Shown piece by piece: positions 9,353-18,616 of a stretch of DNA of 64,000 nt. The notes beneath the pieces were generated by a model. It was not told the DNA's origin. It made no database searches and was given only the letters and a program-made list of their open reading frames with translations. Position 1 is the first letter of the stretch. Each line of letters starts with the position of its first letter. Position numbers and translations under genes: made by a program. Source of the stretch: Woeseiaceae bacterium (GTDB lineage Bacteria; Pseudomonadota; Gammaproteobacteria; Steroidobacterales; Woeseiaceae). The stretch covers positions 55,136 through 119,135 of the forward strand of contig JAJFKU010000055.1 of the NCBI GenBank assembly GCA_021773035.1, written 5' to 3'.

Positions 9353-10390
9353 ATGCCGCAGGACAGACGCAACGATTACGACGTAACCAATACTGTTCAG
9401 GTCAGCAATCCTGTCGCGGTACGCGATGCCGTGCACGAACTGTTTACAGAGACTTTTCCGGGCATGTCTTTCGACAAGCTATGGCTTGCGTTCTACGACT
9501 TTGAGCGCCTCTTTACCGGTCGTTATCCTGGCTACAAAGGCTGTGACACGACCTACCACGATATGCAGCACACGCTGGATATGACGCTTGCCGTGGCTCG
9601 CCTGCTGGTTGGCTATGAGCGCAGCGTAGAGCCCACGGATCGGCTGGGCGCCGGGCGCGCCCAGATGGCCGTGGTCACATCCTTGTTTCACGATTCCGGC
9701 TACATTCGCCACGCAGAACGAGATAAAGACTACTCAAATGGCGCTGAGTTCACGCTTTATCACGTCTCGCGCAGTGCGGACTTTCTGCGACGTTACCTGC
9801 CGGAACTCGGCATGGCCGGTGACGTCGGTATCAGCAGCATGATTGTGCATTTCACCGGTTACGAGCTGGATATCGACAACATTGAGCTCGAAGACCCTCG
9901 CGACATCATCTGCGGTCATCTGATTGGTACAGCCGATCTCATCGCACAGATGGCGGATCGCTGCTATCTCGAAAAGTGTCGCGACCGGCTGTACAAGGAG
10001 TTTGTCGTAGGTGGTGTGGCCGTTGAAAATGCGAAACCCGGCCAACATATGATCCGTTACCGATCCGGCGAAGACCTGCTAAGGAAAACACCGGCTTTTT
10101 ATCAACAGGTAACGAGGGATCGCCTGAACTCGAAGTTCAATCGCGCATATCGCTACGCCGAGGTCCTGTACGGCGGCAAAAACCCGTATATCGATGCGAT
10201 AAAAAGCAATGTCACGCACCTGGTCAGGGTTCTCAAGAGCAACGACTGGTCACTGCTGCGTCGCGAGCCCGCCTACTTTCTCGGCATTACCAACGCCGTT
10301 CACGACATCGAACAGCTCGTCGCCAGGCAGCTCTCCTCACTGGCCGGTAAGAGCAGCAAAGCCGAAAACGCGTTACTCATGCCCGCGTGA
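9353..10390 (+). CDS. HD-domain metal-dependent phosphohydrolase
   Basis: 345 residues from the ATG at 9353. HD-superfamily pattern: YHDMQHT near residue 69, LFHDSGY with the HD pair near 113-114, and a downstream MIVHFTGYE histidine. Such proteins hydrolyse phosphate esters, often cyclic or modified nucleotides; the substrate cannot be told. A C-terminal region of about 120 residues (FNRAYRYAEVLYGG onward) is not a domain I recognise. An in-frame TTG at 9281 has GGAGA directly against it and is an unlikely start. It overlaps the convergent GST gene by 18 bases. Confidence 0.75.
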   Translation: MPQDRRNDYDVTNTVQVSNPVAVRDAVHELFTETFPGMSFDKLWLAFYDFERLFTGRYPGYKGCDTTYHDMQHTLDMTLAVARLLVGYERSVEPTDRLGAGRAQMAVVTSLFHDSGYIRHAERDKDYSNGAEFTLYHVSRSADFLRRYLPELGMAGDVGISSMIVHFTGYELDIDNIELEDPRDIICGHLIGTADLIAQMADRCYLEKCRDRLYKEFVVGGVAVENAKPGQHMIRYRSGEDLLRKTPAFYQQVTRDRLNSKFNRAYRYAEVLYGGKNPYIDAIKSNVTHLVRVLKSNDWSLLRREPAYFLGITNAVHDIEQLVARQLSSLAGKSSKAENALLMPA

Positions 10391-11002
10391 CGGCGGCCTC
10401 ATCGCTACGTAAGCCGTCCGCGCCTCGATTCGAGACAACCATTCCCGCACCCGTGGGTAGTCATCCAGTTCGATACCGCCTTCGTAGGAGACATGCGTGT
10501 AGGCATACAGCGCGATATCGGCGATGCTGAAACGATTGTTCGCGAAAAAGTCGTGCCCGGCGAGCTGCTGCTCCATGATGCCGAGCGCTTTGTAGGCACC
10601 TGGACGTTTTGCCTCGAGGTCGGACTGTCGTTCGACAGGACTGCCAAGATATTTAACGATGAACCGCGAGGTAGCAATGAACGGCTCGTGACTGTATTGC
10701 TCGAAAAACAGCCAGTGCATCACATTCGCTCTCTCGTAGCGATCCGCGCCGGCCAGGTCGCTGCCATCAGCGAGATAGGACAGTATCGCGTTGGACTCCG
10801 GCAGCGGGCGACCGTCCGGGAGCACCATCAGCGGTACTTTGCCGTTTGGGTTGAGCTTTCTGAAGGCCTCGGCCTGCGTATCGCCCGCCAGAATATCGAC
10901 TTCGTGCCAGACGTACTCGATACCGAGCTCTGAGCATACGTGCTTGAGTTTGTAACAGTTTCCCGAAATCGAATCGCCGTAGAATTGCAGTTGCTTACTC
11001 AT
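10373..11002 (-). CDS. Glutathione S-transferase family protein
   Basis: 209 residues with a thioredoxin-fold N-terminal half (MSKQLQFYGDSISGNCYK; NPNGKVPLMVLPDG with the cis-proline; LPESNAILSYLA with the glutathione-binding ES pair) and an alpha-helical C-terminal half (FSIADIALYAYTH). The Ser/Cys near residues 12-16 is the probable catalytic position. A strong AAGGAG sits four bases before the ATG, inside the end of the upstream membrane protein gene, which it overlaps by eight bases. The two are likely co-transcribed. Substrate unknown. Confidence 0.87.
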   Translation of the reverse strand: MSKQLQFYGDSISGNCYKLKHVCSELGIEYVWHEVDILAGDTQAEAFRKLNPNGKVPLMVLPDGRPLPESNAILSYLADGSDLAGADRYERANVMHWLFFEQYSHEPFIATSRFIVKYLGSPVERQSDLEAKRPGAYKALGIMEQQLAGHDFFANNRFSIADIALYAYTHVSYEGGIELDDYPRVREWLSRIEARTAYVAMRPPSRGHE

Positions 11003-11552
11003 GTTGCTCCTTACGCCATAGTCGCAACCCGAAATATTGCGATCGCGTTAGTTTTCGGTTGGCAAAAAACGCCGCAAACCCGGCTCCGACGACTGCAAAA
11101 AAGGCGTCCGCGACCGTTAATACCTCTCTGAAGAAAACAGGCCAGGTCATGCTGGTAACCGATCGAAGAACCTGCAGTGTGCCGGTACCGAAACTCTCTG
11201 CTGTCACCGAAGCCGCTACGACGACATTGGCGAACAGCGAACCGGCGACAGCAAGCAGCGCTGCAAGCAGCGGAAACCGCCAGTCAATTCCGCGACCGGC
11301 TGTCCGCACGCTGAAACCCAGCGCCAATCCAAGCACTACGGTAAACCAGGGAAATATGCGGTTCAGGAGCGATGACAGTGCGGTCCAGAACAAGCTGAAG
11401 ACAATGACCGTGATGAGACCCGCGACGATGGCATTGCGGATTGACTGGGCATTTACCAGGCGCTCACCATCGGCGGCCGTCACGTCCATGCGTTCACCGC
11501 TGCCGTGTTTCTTTCTTAGTCGAAGTGGGTTTTTTTCCGGGACGCTGGCCAT
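10995..11552 (-). CDS. Small integral membrane protein of unknown function
   Basis: 185 residues. After a basic N-terminus there are four hydrophobic segments, roughly at residues 40-60, 67-83, 92-112 and 145-163. I do not recognise a family. A second start (MDVTAADGERL, ATG at 11489) is possible and would remove 21 charged residues. It is co-directional with and overlaps the GST gene, so both are probably expressed together. No catalytic or binding motif stands out. Confidence 0.65.
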   Translation of the reverse strand: MASVPEKNPLRLRKKHGSGERMDVTAADGERLVNAQSIRNAIVAGLITVIVFSLFWTALSSLLNRIFPWFTVVLGLALGFSVRTAGRGIDWRFPLLAALLAVAGSLFANVVVAASVTAESFGTGTLQVLRSVTSMTWPVFFREVLTVADAFFAVVGAGFAAFFANRKLTRSQYFGLRLWRKEQHE

Positions 11553-11601
11553 GCTTTGTTATTCGTGAGCTATCGATCTGGCAATGCTAGACTGCCTGGG
11601 C

Positions 11602-12393
11602 ATGGAAACGCCAGTAATAAACAACACGGTCGTACTGATCTCCGGAGCAGCCTCGGGTATCGGGCGGAGAGTCGCCGAGCGCTTTCTCGAACAGGGTGAC
11701 AAGGTTCACGTCTGCGACGCGTCCGAGGATAAGTTAGAGGAGTTTCTGGCGGCGAACCCCGGAGCGACAGCGACCAGCGCCGATATCGGCAAGCGCGAAG
11801 ACGTCGACAGAGTGTTCGCCGACCTGCTTGCACACTATGGCCGCCTCGACATACTGATCAATAATGCCGGTGTCGCCGGCCCATCTGCTGCGATCGAAGA
11901 CTGCGATGAAGATGAGTGGGATCGGTGCCTTCAGATTAATCTTTCCGGCACGTTCTACATGACCCGGCGCGCCGTGCCACTGTTGAGAAAAGCCGCTAGC
12001 GGCATAATTATCAACATCGCATCGACAGCGGCACTGTTCGGATACCCGCTACGGTCACCTTATGTCGCCAGTAAGTGGGCACAGATCGGACTGACCAAAA
12101 CCTGGGCAATGGAACTCGGACCCGACGGTATTCGAGTCAACGCGGTATGTCCGACCAGCGTCAGCGGACCGCGCATCGAAGGCGTTATCGAGCGCGAAGC
12201 GCAGCAACGGGGGCTGAGCACTGACGAGGTGCGAGACGTTTACCGAAGACAGACGTCGATGCGAACCTTCGTATCGGTAGACGATGTTGCGGATACCGTT
12301 CTGTTCCTGACTTCGGACAGGGCGGCAAAAATATCCGGGCAATCAATATCGGTCGACGGACACACGGAAGGCCTGTCCAACTGGCTGGACTAG
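11602..12393 (+). CDS. SDR-family oxidoreductase
   Basis: 263 residues from the ATG at 11602. Classical short-chain dehydrogenase layout: SGAASGIG cofactor loop, an aspartate after beta-2 (VCDASED, suggesting NAD+), NNAG, the catalytic Ser in NIASTAA, YVASK with Tyr and Lys, and a C-terminal SGQSISVDGH. The extra insert around YRRQTSMRTFVSVDD is typical of sugar or acid dehydrogenases such as L-fuconate-like SDRs, but the substrate is not readable. An upstream ATG at 11584 is possible. The MDR gene follows 34 bases later behind a strong GGGAGGT. Confidence 0.85.
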   Translation: METPVINNTVVLISGAASGIGRRVAERFLEQGDKVHVCDASEDKLEEFLAANPGATATSADIGKREDVDRVFADLLAHYGRLDILINNAGVAGPSAAIEDCDEDEWDRCLQINLSGTFYMTRRAVPLLRKAASGIIINIASTAALFGYPLRSPYVASKWAQIGLTKTWAMELGPDGIRVNAVCPTSVSGPRIEGVIEREAQQRGLSTDEVRDVYRRQTSMRTFVSVDDVADTVLFLTSDRAAKISGQSISVDGHTEGLSNWLD

Positions 12394-12427
12394 GGTTCGC
12401 TAAAAACAAAAGCGGGAGGTAACGTTA

Positions 12428-13414
12428 ATGCGCGCAGCGTGGTTTGAATCATTTGGTCCGGCCGGCACGGTATTGCAGGTCGGTGAACGGGACACACCCA
12501 CGGCAAGTCCGGGCGAAGTCCTGATTCGCGTGCACAGCAGTGGAGTGAACCCATCGGACGTCAAGAAACGCGCCGGGTCTTTTCCGAACCTGCTGGACGA
12601 CGGCTTTGTTATCCCCAACAGCGATGGCGCCGGCATTATCGAGTCTGTCGGTGACGGCGTAGACGCGGCCCGCATCGGCGAACGGGTCTGGATATACCAG
12701 GCACAATTTGCACGACGTTTCGGGACCGCCGCCGAATATGTCGCTATCGATGCCAGTCGCGCACCGAAACTGCCCGACAGCGTGAGCTTCGAGCTTGGAG
12801 CCTGTCTTGGTATCCCTGTCATGACGGCCCATCGCGCAGTATTCGCCGATGGTGCTGTTAAGGGACAGACCATCCTGGTTACCGGCGGTGCCGGTCGGGT
12901 TGGTTTCTATGCAATTCAGTGGGCCAGCCAGGCCGGCGCAACCGTCATTGCGACAGCGAGTAACGACGCCGACAAAGTAGTCTGCGAGGCCGCCGGAGCA
13001 CATCATGTCGTCAATCATCGCAGCGACGACCTTGTCGCGGCAATAATGACTGCAACAGGTGGCAAACCCGTTGATCGCGTTGTCGACGTGGAGTTCGGTA
13101 GCAACCTGCCGGTATCAATTGAGGTGTTAAAGGTTGGCGGCGTTATCGCGACCTACTCGTCGACACAGGTACCCGAACCGCAGCTGCCCTTTTTTCAGAT
13201 GATGTACAAAGACCTCACGGTCCGCATGATTATCGTCTATGCGATGCCTGAGTCCGCGAAACAACAGGCCATCGCCGACATCGGCAGCGCATTGTCGAGT
13301 GGCACCCTGCAACACCGCATCGCAGAATCGATACCGCTTGCGGAGATTGCCAGAAGCAACGAAATCGTTGAACAGGGTAGTATTCGTGGTGCAGTTATCC
13401 TGACCATCGACTAA
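12428..13414 (+). CDS. Zinc-independent quinone-oxidoreductase-like MDR protein
   Basis: 328 residues. Medium-chain dehydrogenase/reductase without zinc ligands: a GroES-like domain (VHSSGVNPSDVKKRAG), then a Rossmann domain with VTGGAGRVGFYAIQWA and ATASNDADK. It resembles Qor-type NADPH:quinone reductases, which reduce quinones or enones. GGGAGGT lies seven bases before the ATG. It is probably co-transcribed with the preceding SDR and, 24 bases on, the BCCT gene. The specific substrate is unknown. Confidence 0.85.
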   Translation: MRAAWFESFGPAGTVLQVGERDTPTASPGEVLIRVHSSGVNPSDVKKRAGSFPNLLDDGFVIPNSDGAGIIESVGDGVDAARIGERVWIYQAQFARRFGTAAEYVAIDASRAPKLPDSVSFELGACLGIPVMTAHRAVFADGAVKGQTILVTGGAGRVGFYAIQWASQAGATVIATASNDADKVVCEAAGAHHVVNHRSDDLVAAIMTATGGKPVDRVVDVEFGSNLPVSIEVLKVGGVIATYSSTQVPEPQLPFFQMMYKDLTVRMIIVYAMPESAKQQAIADIGSALSSGTLQHRIAESIPLAEIARSNEIVEQGSIRGAVILTID

Positions 13415-13438
13415 AAACAAAGAATAACGGGGGATCGG

Positions 13439-14944
13439 ATGGAGCAAAGCCGAATAGACTGGCCCAGTTTTGGCCTGTGTGCCGCGATACTCCTGTTTAC
13501 CAGCGTCCCTCTGTTCGCCTTTCCTGAGGCCTCCAGCGCGTTCCTGGAAAAGCTGTACGCCTATATTTCGAACGAGTTCGGCATCCTGTACTTGCTGGCC
13601 AGCGTCGCGGCGATCGGTTTTCTCGGCTGGCTGGCTTGCAGCCGTTTTGGCAGGGTCCGCCTCGGCGACGAGGATAAACCCGAGTTCGCGGAACTCAGCT
13701 GGGTCGGCATGCTGTTCTGCGCCGGTGTCGGCGCCGGCCTGCTTTATTGGTGTGGAGTTGAGTGGGCGTTCTACTATGAAGCACCGCCCTTCGGGGCAGT
13801 ACCGCGCAGTACGGAGGCAGCAGAGTGGGCATCGACCTACGGTCTGTTCCACTGGGGCTTCACCGCCTGGGCTTTTTACTGTTTACCGGCCGTCGCGATC
13901 GCCTACCCCTACTACACGAAAAAGCTCGATATTCTTCGCTTCAGCGTAAGTTGTCACTGGTTTCTAAAGGGCAAAGAACACGGTCCGCTGGCACGCACTA
14001 TCGATCTCCTGTTCATGATCGCATTGCTGGGCGGCGCGGCATCAAGCCTGGGCTTTTCCACACCGATGATTGCAGCGACGGTTGCATGGCTGTTCGATAC
14101 CGAGCCAGGCAACGCATTGGAGATTGCTATCGTGGGCATCTGCATACTGTTGTTTGCGGTCAGCGTCTGGATGGGCCTGAAGAAGGGAATCAAGCGCCTA
14201 AGTGATATCAACGTCGGCCTTGCCTTTGGGCTGCTGCTTTTCATACTGCTTGCCGGCCCGACAGTGTTTCTGCTCAAGACCAGCCTGAATGGCCTCGGCC
14301 TGATGGTACAAAATTTCTTTCGCATGAATTTTTGGGCTGATCCGTTCACCGAGTCGGGCTTTGTGGAGAGCTGGACCATTTTCTACTGGGCCTGGTGGAT
14401 CGCGTTCGCGCCCTATGTTGGCCTGTTCGTCACGCGCATCTCCAGGGGCAGAACGATACGACAGATGATCGTCGGGATGCTGATCTGGGGCTCGCTGGGC
14501 AGCTGGCTGTTCTACATGATCATGGGCAACTACGGGCTGTTTCTTGAGCTCACGGGCGCCGTCGATTTCACCGGCATCATGAGCGAGCAGGACGGCAACG
14601 CGGCCATCGTCGCGATGCTCGAGACGCTGCCACTGGCCGCTATAGTAATCGCTCTGTTCTCGGTGATCGCCATTATTTTCGCGGCGACAACTTACGACTC
14701 CGCGTCGTATACGCTGGCATCAAGCGCGACGCTACACCTCAAAGCCGGCGACGACCCCGCCCGCTGGCACCGCGTCTTCTGGGCCTTCGCTCTGGGGGTT
14801 ATGCCGGTTGCCCTGATGTTGCTCAATGGCGATTTGCGACCGATACAGGTCATTCTGCTGGTCGTTTCACTACCCATTCTTATCGTCGGTATTGTGATGT
14901 CGGTCGCATTACTCCGATCGCTGCAGGCAGACACGTCGCCATAG
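13439..14944 (+). CDS. BCCT-family betaine/carnitine/choline-type transporter
   Basis: 501 residues with about twelve membrane segments. Family landmarks: GMLFCAGVGAGLLYWCGVEW in TM3 and a Trp/Gly-rich FYWAWWIAFAPYVGLFVTRISRGRT in TM8. The glycine segment differs from the GMGIG version of well-studied members, so substrate and coupling ion (Na+, H+ or exchange) cannot be predicted. GGGGGA lies four bases before the ATG. Likely role is uptake of a quaternary ammonium osmolyte or carbon source across the inner membrane. Confidence 0.9.
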   Translation: MEQSRIDWPSFGLCAAILLFTSVPLFAFPEASSAFLEKLYAYISNEFGILYLLASVAAIGFLGWLACSRFGRVRLGDEDKPEFAELSWVGMLFCAGVGAGLLYWCGVEWAFYYEAPPFGAVPRSTEAAEWASTYGLFHWGFTAWAFYCLPAVAIAYPYYTKKLDILRFSVSCHWFLKGKEHGPLARTIDLLFMIALLGGAASSLGFSTPMIAATVAWLFDTEPGNALEIAIVGICILLFAVSVWMGLKKGIKRLSDINVGLAFGLLLFILLAGPTVFLLKTSLNGLGLMVQNFFRMNFWADPFTESGFVESWTIFYWAWWIAFAPYVGLFVTRISRGRTIRQMIVGMLIWGSLGSWLFYMIMGNYGLFLELTGAVDFTGIMSEQDGNAAIVAMLETLPLAAIVIALFSVIAIIFAATTYDSASYTLASSATLHLKAGDDPARWHRVFWAFALGVMPVALMLLNGDLRPIQVILLVVSLPILIVGIVMSVALLRSLQADTSP

Positions 14945-15040
14945 CGGCCTTTTTCTGACAAATCTGTGACACATCAGTAGCTTAAAGCCTTTGATAAGGC
15001 GATAATTCCGGCCGAACGAGACAGTGAAGGACTGAGTTCG

Positions 15041-15808
15041 ATGAAGGTGGTTATTCTCGCCGGCGGCTACGGCACCCGGCTCTCGGAGGAAACAGAGGTT
15101 CTGCCAAAACCGATGATTGAGATCGGCGGCCGCCCGCTCCTGTGGCATTTGATGAAGTCGTTTTCAGAACAGGGCTTTAACGAGTTCGTGGTAGCGCTTG
15201 GTTACAAGGGCGACGTTATCAAACGCTATTTCATGCACTACACCGACACGATTTCAGATCTGAAGATCGATCTCGGGTCCGGCAAGACCGAACGCCGCGG
15301 TACGATTCGCGAAGACTGGAAAGTTGAGCTCGTCGATACCGGTCAGGACACGATGACCGGCGGACGACTAAAGCGCCTGCGAAACTATCTCGACGAGACT
15401 TTTATCTTTACTTATGGCGACGGCCTGGCCACTGTTGATGTACCCGGTTTAGTCGACTTTCACCGCGCTCACGGAAAACTGGCAACGGTCACCGCCGTAC
15501 AACCACCATCGAAATTCGGCATATTGCAGCTCGACGGCAGCGCCGTTAGGAAATTCGCCGAGAAACCGGCGGATGCAGCATCCTTTATCAACGGCGGTTT
15601 TTTTGTCGTCGAACCCGACGCCATTGATCGTATCGACGGCGATGCGACACCGTGGGAGCGCGAGCCCTGTGAATCGCTGGCGAGCGACGGTCAGCTCGAA
15701 GCCTATGTGCATGACGGCTACTGGCAGTGTGTCGATACGCTGCACGAGCTGCGCCTGTTGAGAAATGCCTGGAATGACGGGGAGGCTCCTTGGAAAACCT
15801 GGCGCTAA
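15041..15808 (+). CDS. rfbF: Glucose-1-phosphate cytidylyltransferase
   Basis: Makes CDP-glucose from CTP and glucose-1-phosphate. 255 residues with the nucleotidyltransferase signature LAGGYGTRLSEET near the N-terminus, KPMIEIGGRPLLWH, FTYGDGLA and FINGGFFV. The length is normal for RfbF. It is the first gene of the CDP-sugar cassette and overlaps rfbG by 19 bases. In known pathways RfbF is always paired with RfbG, as here. Confidence 0.95.
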   Translation: MKVVILAGGYGTRLSEETEVLPKPMIEIGGRPLLWHLMKSFSEQGFNEFVVALGYKGDVIKRYFMHYTDTISDLKIDLGSGKTERRGTIREDWKVELVDTGQDTMTGGRLKRLRNYLDETFIFTYGDGLATVDVPGLVDFHRAHGKLATVTAVQPPSKFGILQLDGSAVRKFAEKPADAASFINGGFFVVEPDAIDRIDGDATPWEREPCESLASDGQLEAYVHDGYWQCVDTLHELRLLRNAWNDGEAPWKTWR

Positions 15809-16860
15809 GCCCATCCTTCTGGAACAACAAGCGAGTCCTCATCACCGGCCACACCGGGTTTAAAGGCGGCTGGCTTTCCATCTGGCTGGAGCGGCTCGGT
15901 GCAGAAGTCGCCGGGTACGCACTACCGGCATCGACTGAACCGAGTTTCTTCAGCACTGTCCATGTATCGGATTCGCTGCGATCCGAGTTCGGCGACATCC
16001 GCGATCTTGAACACCTGAGTCGATTCATCACCAACCTCCAACCGGAAATCATCATTCATATGGCAGCGCAGTCGCTGGTGCGGCGCTCATATGTAGATCC
16101 GGTCGATACCTTCAGTACCAATGTCATCGGCACCGTTCACGTGCTTGAAGCAGCTCGGCATTGTGACAGCGTTCGCGCGATCGTGAATGTAACCACCGAC
16201 AAATGCTACGAAAACCTGGAACGAGAGGTCGGCTATCGGGAAGACGAGCCTTTGGGCGGACACGACCCCTATTCGAGCAGCAAGGCCTGCTCAGAACTGG
16301 TTACGTCCTCCTACCGGCGTTCGTTCTCGCTTGCCGTTGCCAGCGCCCGCGCCGGTAACGTCATCGGCGGCGGCGACTGGGCGGAAGATCGCCTTATCCC
16401 TGACATGGTACGTTCGTTCATGAGCGGCAATACGGCGCCCATCCGCAACCCGGCGGCAACCCGGCCCTGGCAACATGTGCTTGAGCCGCTGCATGGCTAC
16501 CTCGTGCTTGCCGAACGGCTCTATGAGGACCGTGCCTCGTTTGCCGAGCCGTGGAACTTCGGTCCCGACGACGATGATGCACGACCCGTTGGATGGCTTG
16601 CCGATCGCCTGTGCGAACTGTGGGGGGAGGAAGCAGGCTGGTCGAAGGGCGATTCCGAAGGTCAGCCCCACGAAGCCGGCTTCCTAAGACTGAACAGTGA
16701 CAAAGCGAAACGCAGGCTGGGCTGGCGCCCGAACCTGAAGCTCGATCAGGCGCTGTCGTGGAGCGTTGACTGGTACAAGGGTTTTCAAAGCGGCGCCGAT
16801 CCGCGTGCGCTCACCGAAAACCAGATCGAGAATTTCGAATCAGGGAAGGGCGTCAGGTGA
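15790..16860 (+). CDS. rfbG: CDP-glucose 4,6-dehydratase
   Basis: Converts CDP-glucose to CDP-4-keto-6-deoxyglucose. 356 residues, normal for the family. Extended SDR features: TGHTGFKGGWL near residue 20, MAAQSLV, the catalytic TTDK(C), and YSSSK with Tyr and Lys. The start is TTG 15790, with a GGGGAGG reaching to four bases upstream. It gives an N-terminus matching other RfbG proteins and overlaps the rfbF end. It is coupled to the next gene by TGATG. Confidence 0.95.
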   Translation: MENLALSPSFWNNKRVLITGHTGFKGGWLSIWLERLGAEVAGYALPASTEPSFFSTVHVSDSLRSEFGDIRDLEHLSRFITNLQPEIIIHMAAQSLVRRSYVDPVDTFSTNVIGTVHVLEAARHCDSVRAIVNVTTDKCYENLEREVGYREDEPLGGHDPYSSSKACSELVTSSYRRSFSLAVASARAGNVIGGGDWAEDRLIPDMVRSFMSGNTAPIRNPAATRPWQHVLEPLHGYLVLAERLYEDRASFAEPWNFGPDDDDARPVGWLADRLCELWGEEAGWSKGDSEGQPHEAGFLRLNSDKAKRRLGWRPNLKLDQALSWSVDWYKGFQSGADPRALTENQIENFESGKGVR

Positions 16861-18089
16861 TGGCATCGTCGTGTCGATTCTGTGCGAGCCCACTGCAACA
16901 CGATCTTGTCGATCTCGGCCTGTCGCCATTATCCAATGCATTCGTTTCACGCGAGCAGACAGATCAAGAGGAGCCGTTCTATCCGTTACATGCTTTCGTC
17001 TGTTCCAATTGCTTTCTCGTACAGCTTGAGGAGTTCGAATCTCCGGACGAAATTTTCAGCGACTATGTTTACTTCTCGTCATATTCCGACAGCTGGCTGG
17101 CACATGCTCGCAAGTTTACAGCTGATGTCAGTGAGCGATTTGGCTTTGACTCCGGCTCGCTGGTGATGGAGGTCGCGAGTAACGACGGCTACCTGCTGCA
17201 GTACTTCAAGGAGCGAAACGTACCGGTACTCGGCATCGAACCTGCCAGCAACGTCGCGGAGGTGGCGCGTAGTGCAGGGATCGAAACCGTTGACGAGTTC
17301 TTCGGCGTCGCACTCGCCGAGCGACTCAAAGCACAGGGCCGAAGCTGCGATCTGCTGGTCGGCAACAACGTTCTTGCACATGTCCCCGATATCAACGACT
17401 TCGTCGGCGGACTGAAGATAGTGCTGGCGGAAAGCGGCGTCCTGAGCATGGAGTTTCCTCACCTGCTCAAACTGATCGAGCAGACGCAGTTCGACACGAT
17501 TTATCATGAACATTTTTCGTATCTGTCGCTGCTAAGCGTGCAGCGCATATTCGCACATCACGGTCTGCAGGTTTTCGACGTAGAGGAACTGACAACCCAT
17601 GGCGGTTCGCTACGAGTCTATGCGCAACATGCGGGTGGAGAACATACGCCGGGTGCTGGCGTTACGAAGGTGCTGGACGACGAACGTAATGCCGAGCTCG
17701 ACTCGCTGAATGGTTATCGGGACTTTTCGCAGCAAGTGCAGAAGGTAAAGGATAGCCTGCTGGAGTTTCTCGAGGAAGCCAGGACCCGGGGCAAAACCGT
17801 TGTTGGTTATGGCGCTCCCGCCAAAGGTAATACTCTGCTGAATTTCTGCGGTATCGGCCCGGACCTGATGCAATACACGGTGGACCGCAGCCCACATAAA
17901 CAGGGACAGCTGTTACCCGGCACGCACATTCCGGTGCATGCGCCACGACAGATTGACGATACCAGGCCGGACTACGTCCTGATTCTGCCGTGGAATCTGC
18001 GCGAGGAAATCGTCGAACAGATGTGTCACATAAGGGAGTGGGGTGGCAGGTTTGTGGTCCCTATTCCCGCACTCGAGCTCATCGAGTGA
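16860..18089 (+). CDS. NDP-sugar C-methyltransferase, TylC3/NovU-like
   Basis: 409 residues with the three-part layout of sugar C-3/C-5 methyltransferases. An N-terminal zinc-binding domain has cysteines at 5, 8, 48 and 51. The central SAM-binding fold has EVASNDGYLL near residue 105. A conserved YHEHFSYLS segment follows near residue 214, and then a C-terminal Rossmann-like domain (VVGYGAPAKGNTLLN). Known relatives methylate a 4-keto-6-deoxy sugar at C-3. Directly after RfbF/RfbG the likely substrate is a CDP-4-keto-6-deoxyhexose. ATG 16860 overlaps the rfbG stop by one base; GTG 16857 is the alternative. The exact carbon methylated is inference. Confidence 0.88.
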   Translation: MASSCRFCASPLQHDLVDLGLSPLSNAFVSREQTDQEEPFYPLHAFVCSNCFLVQLEEFESPDEIFSDYVYFSSYSDSWLAHARKFTADVSERFGFDSGSLVMEVASNDGYLLQYFKERNVPVLGIEPASNVAEVARSAGIETVDEFFGVALAERLKAQGRSCDLLVGNNVLAHVPDINDFVGGLKIVLAESGVLSMEFPHLLKLIEQTQFDTIYHEHFSYLSLLSVQRIFAHHGLQVFDVEELTTHGGSLRVYAQHAGGEHTPGAGVTKVLDDERNAELDSLNGYRDFSQQVQKVKDSLLEFLEEARTRGKTVVGYGAPAKGNTLLNFCGIGPDLMQYTVDRSPHKQGQLLPGTHIPVHAPRQIDDTRPDYVLILPWNLREEIVEQMCHIREWGGRFVVPIPALELIE

Positions 18090-18616
18090 AGTTCCTTCCA
18101 ACTGCCATCGAAGGAGCCTACCTGCTTGAACTCGAGCCTAAGGAGGACGAGCGGGGCTATTTCGCAAGAACGAAATCGAGGGAAGCTTTTCTGTCCCGCA
18201 AGCTGGTATCCGACCTGTCCGAGTGCAGCATCTCCTACAATCGTCACCGCGGCACACTCAGGGGCATGCACTATCAGACTGCCCCGTACGGGGAGACCAA
18301 ACTGGTCACCTGTATAGGCGGCCAGATCTACGACACCATCGTCGACCTGCGGAAGAACTCAGGAACCTACATGCAGAGTTGCGGCGTCGAGTTATCTCTC
18401 GAAAAACAACGCTCGCTCTATATCCCGAGCGGTGTCGCGCACGGTTTCCTCACTCTTGCGGACAACAGCTACGTTCACTACCAGATCGGCGGCGACTATG
18501 TACCCGATGCCGCCCGTGGCGTCCGCTGGAATGACCCTGCCCTGAATATCGAATGGCCGTCGAACCCCGAAGTTATCTCGGAACGAGACGCTGAGTTTGA
18601 GGATTACGTATCTTGA
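18086..18616 (+). CDS. RmlC-like NDP-4-keto-6-deoxysugar 3(,5)-epimerase
   Basis: 176 residues, cupin fold of the RfbC/RmlC family. Key residues: RGTLRGMHYQ with the catalytic His at 62, GVAHGFLTL, and GDYVPDAARGVRWND with the conserved acid-type Tyr. GTG 18086 overlaps the methyltransferase stop as GTGA and gives the usual short N-terminus; the longer upstream frame lies inside the methyltransferase gene. Within a CDP-sugar cassette it probably epimerises C-3 (or C-3 and C-5) of the 4-keto intermediate. Whether C-5 is touched cannot be read from sequence. Confidence 0.88.
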   Translation: MKFLPTAIEGAYLLELEPKEDERGYFARTKSREAFLSRKLVSDLSECSISYNRHRGTLRGMHYQTAPYGETKLVTCIGGQIYDTIVDLRKNSGTYMQSCGVELSLEKQRSLYIPSGVAHGFLTLADNSYVHYQIGGDYVPDAARGVRWNDPALNIEWPSNPEVISERDAEFEDYVS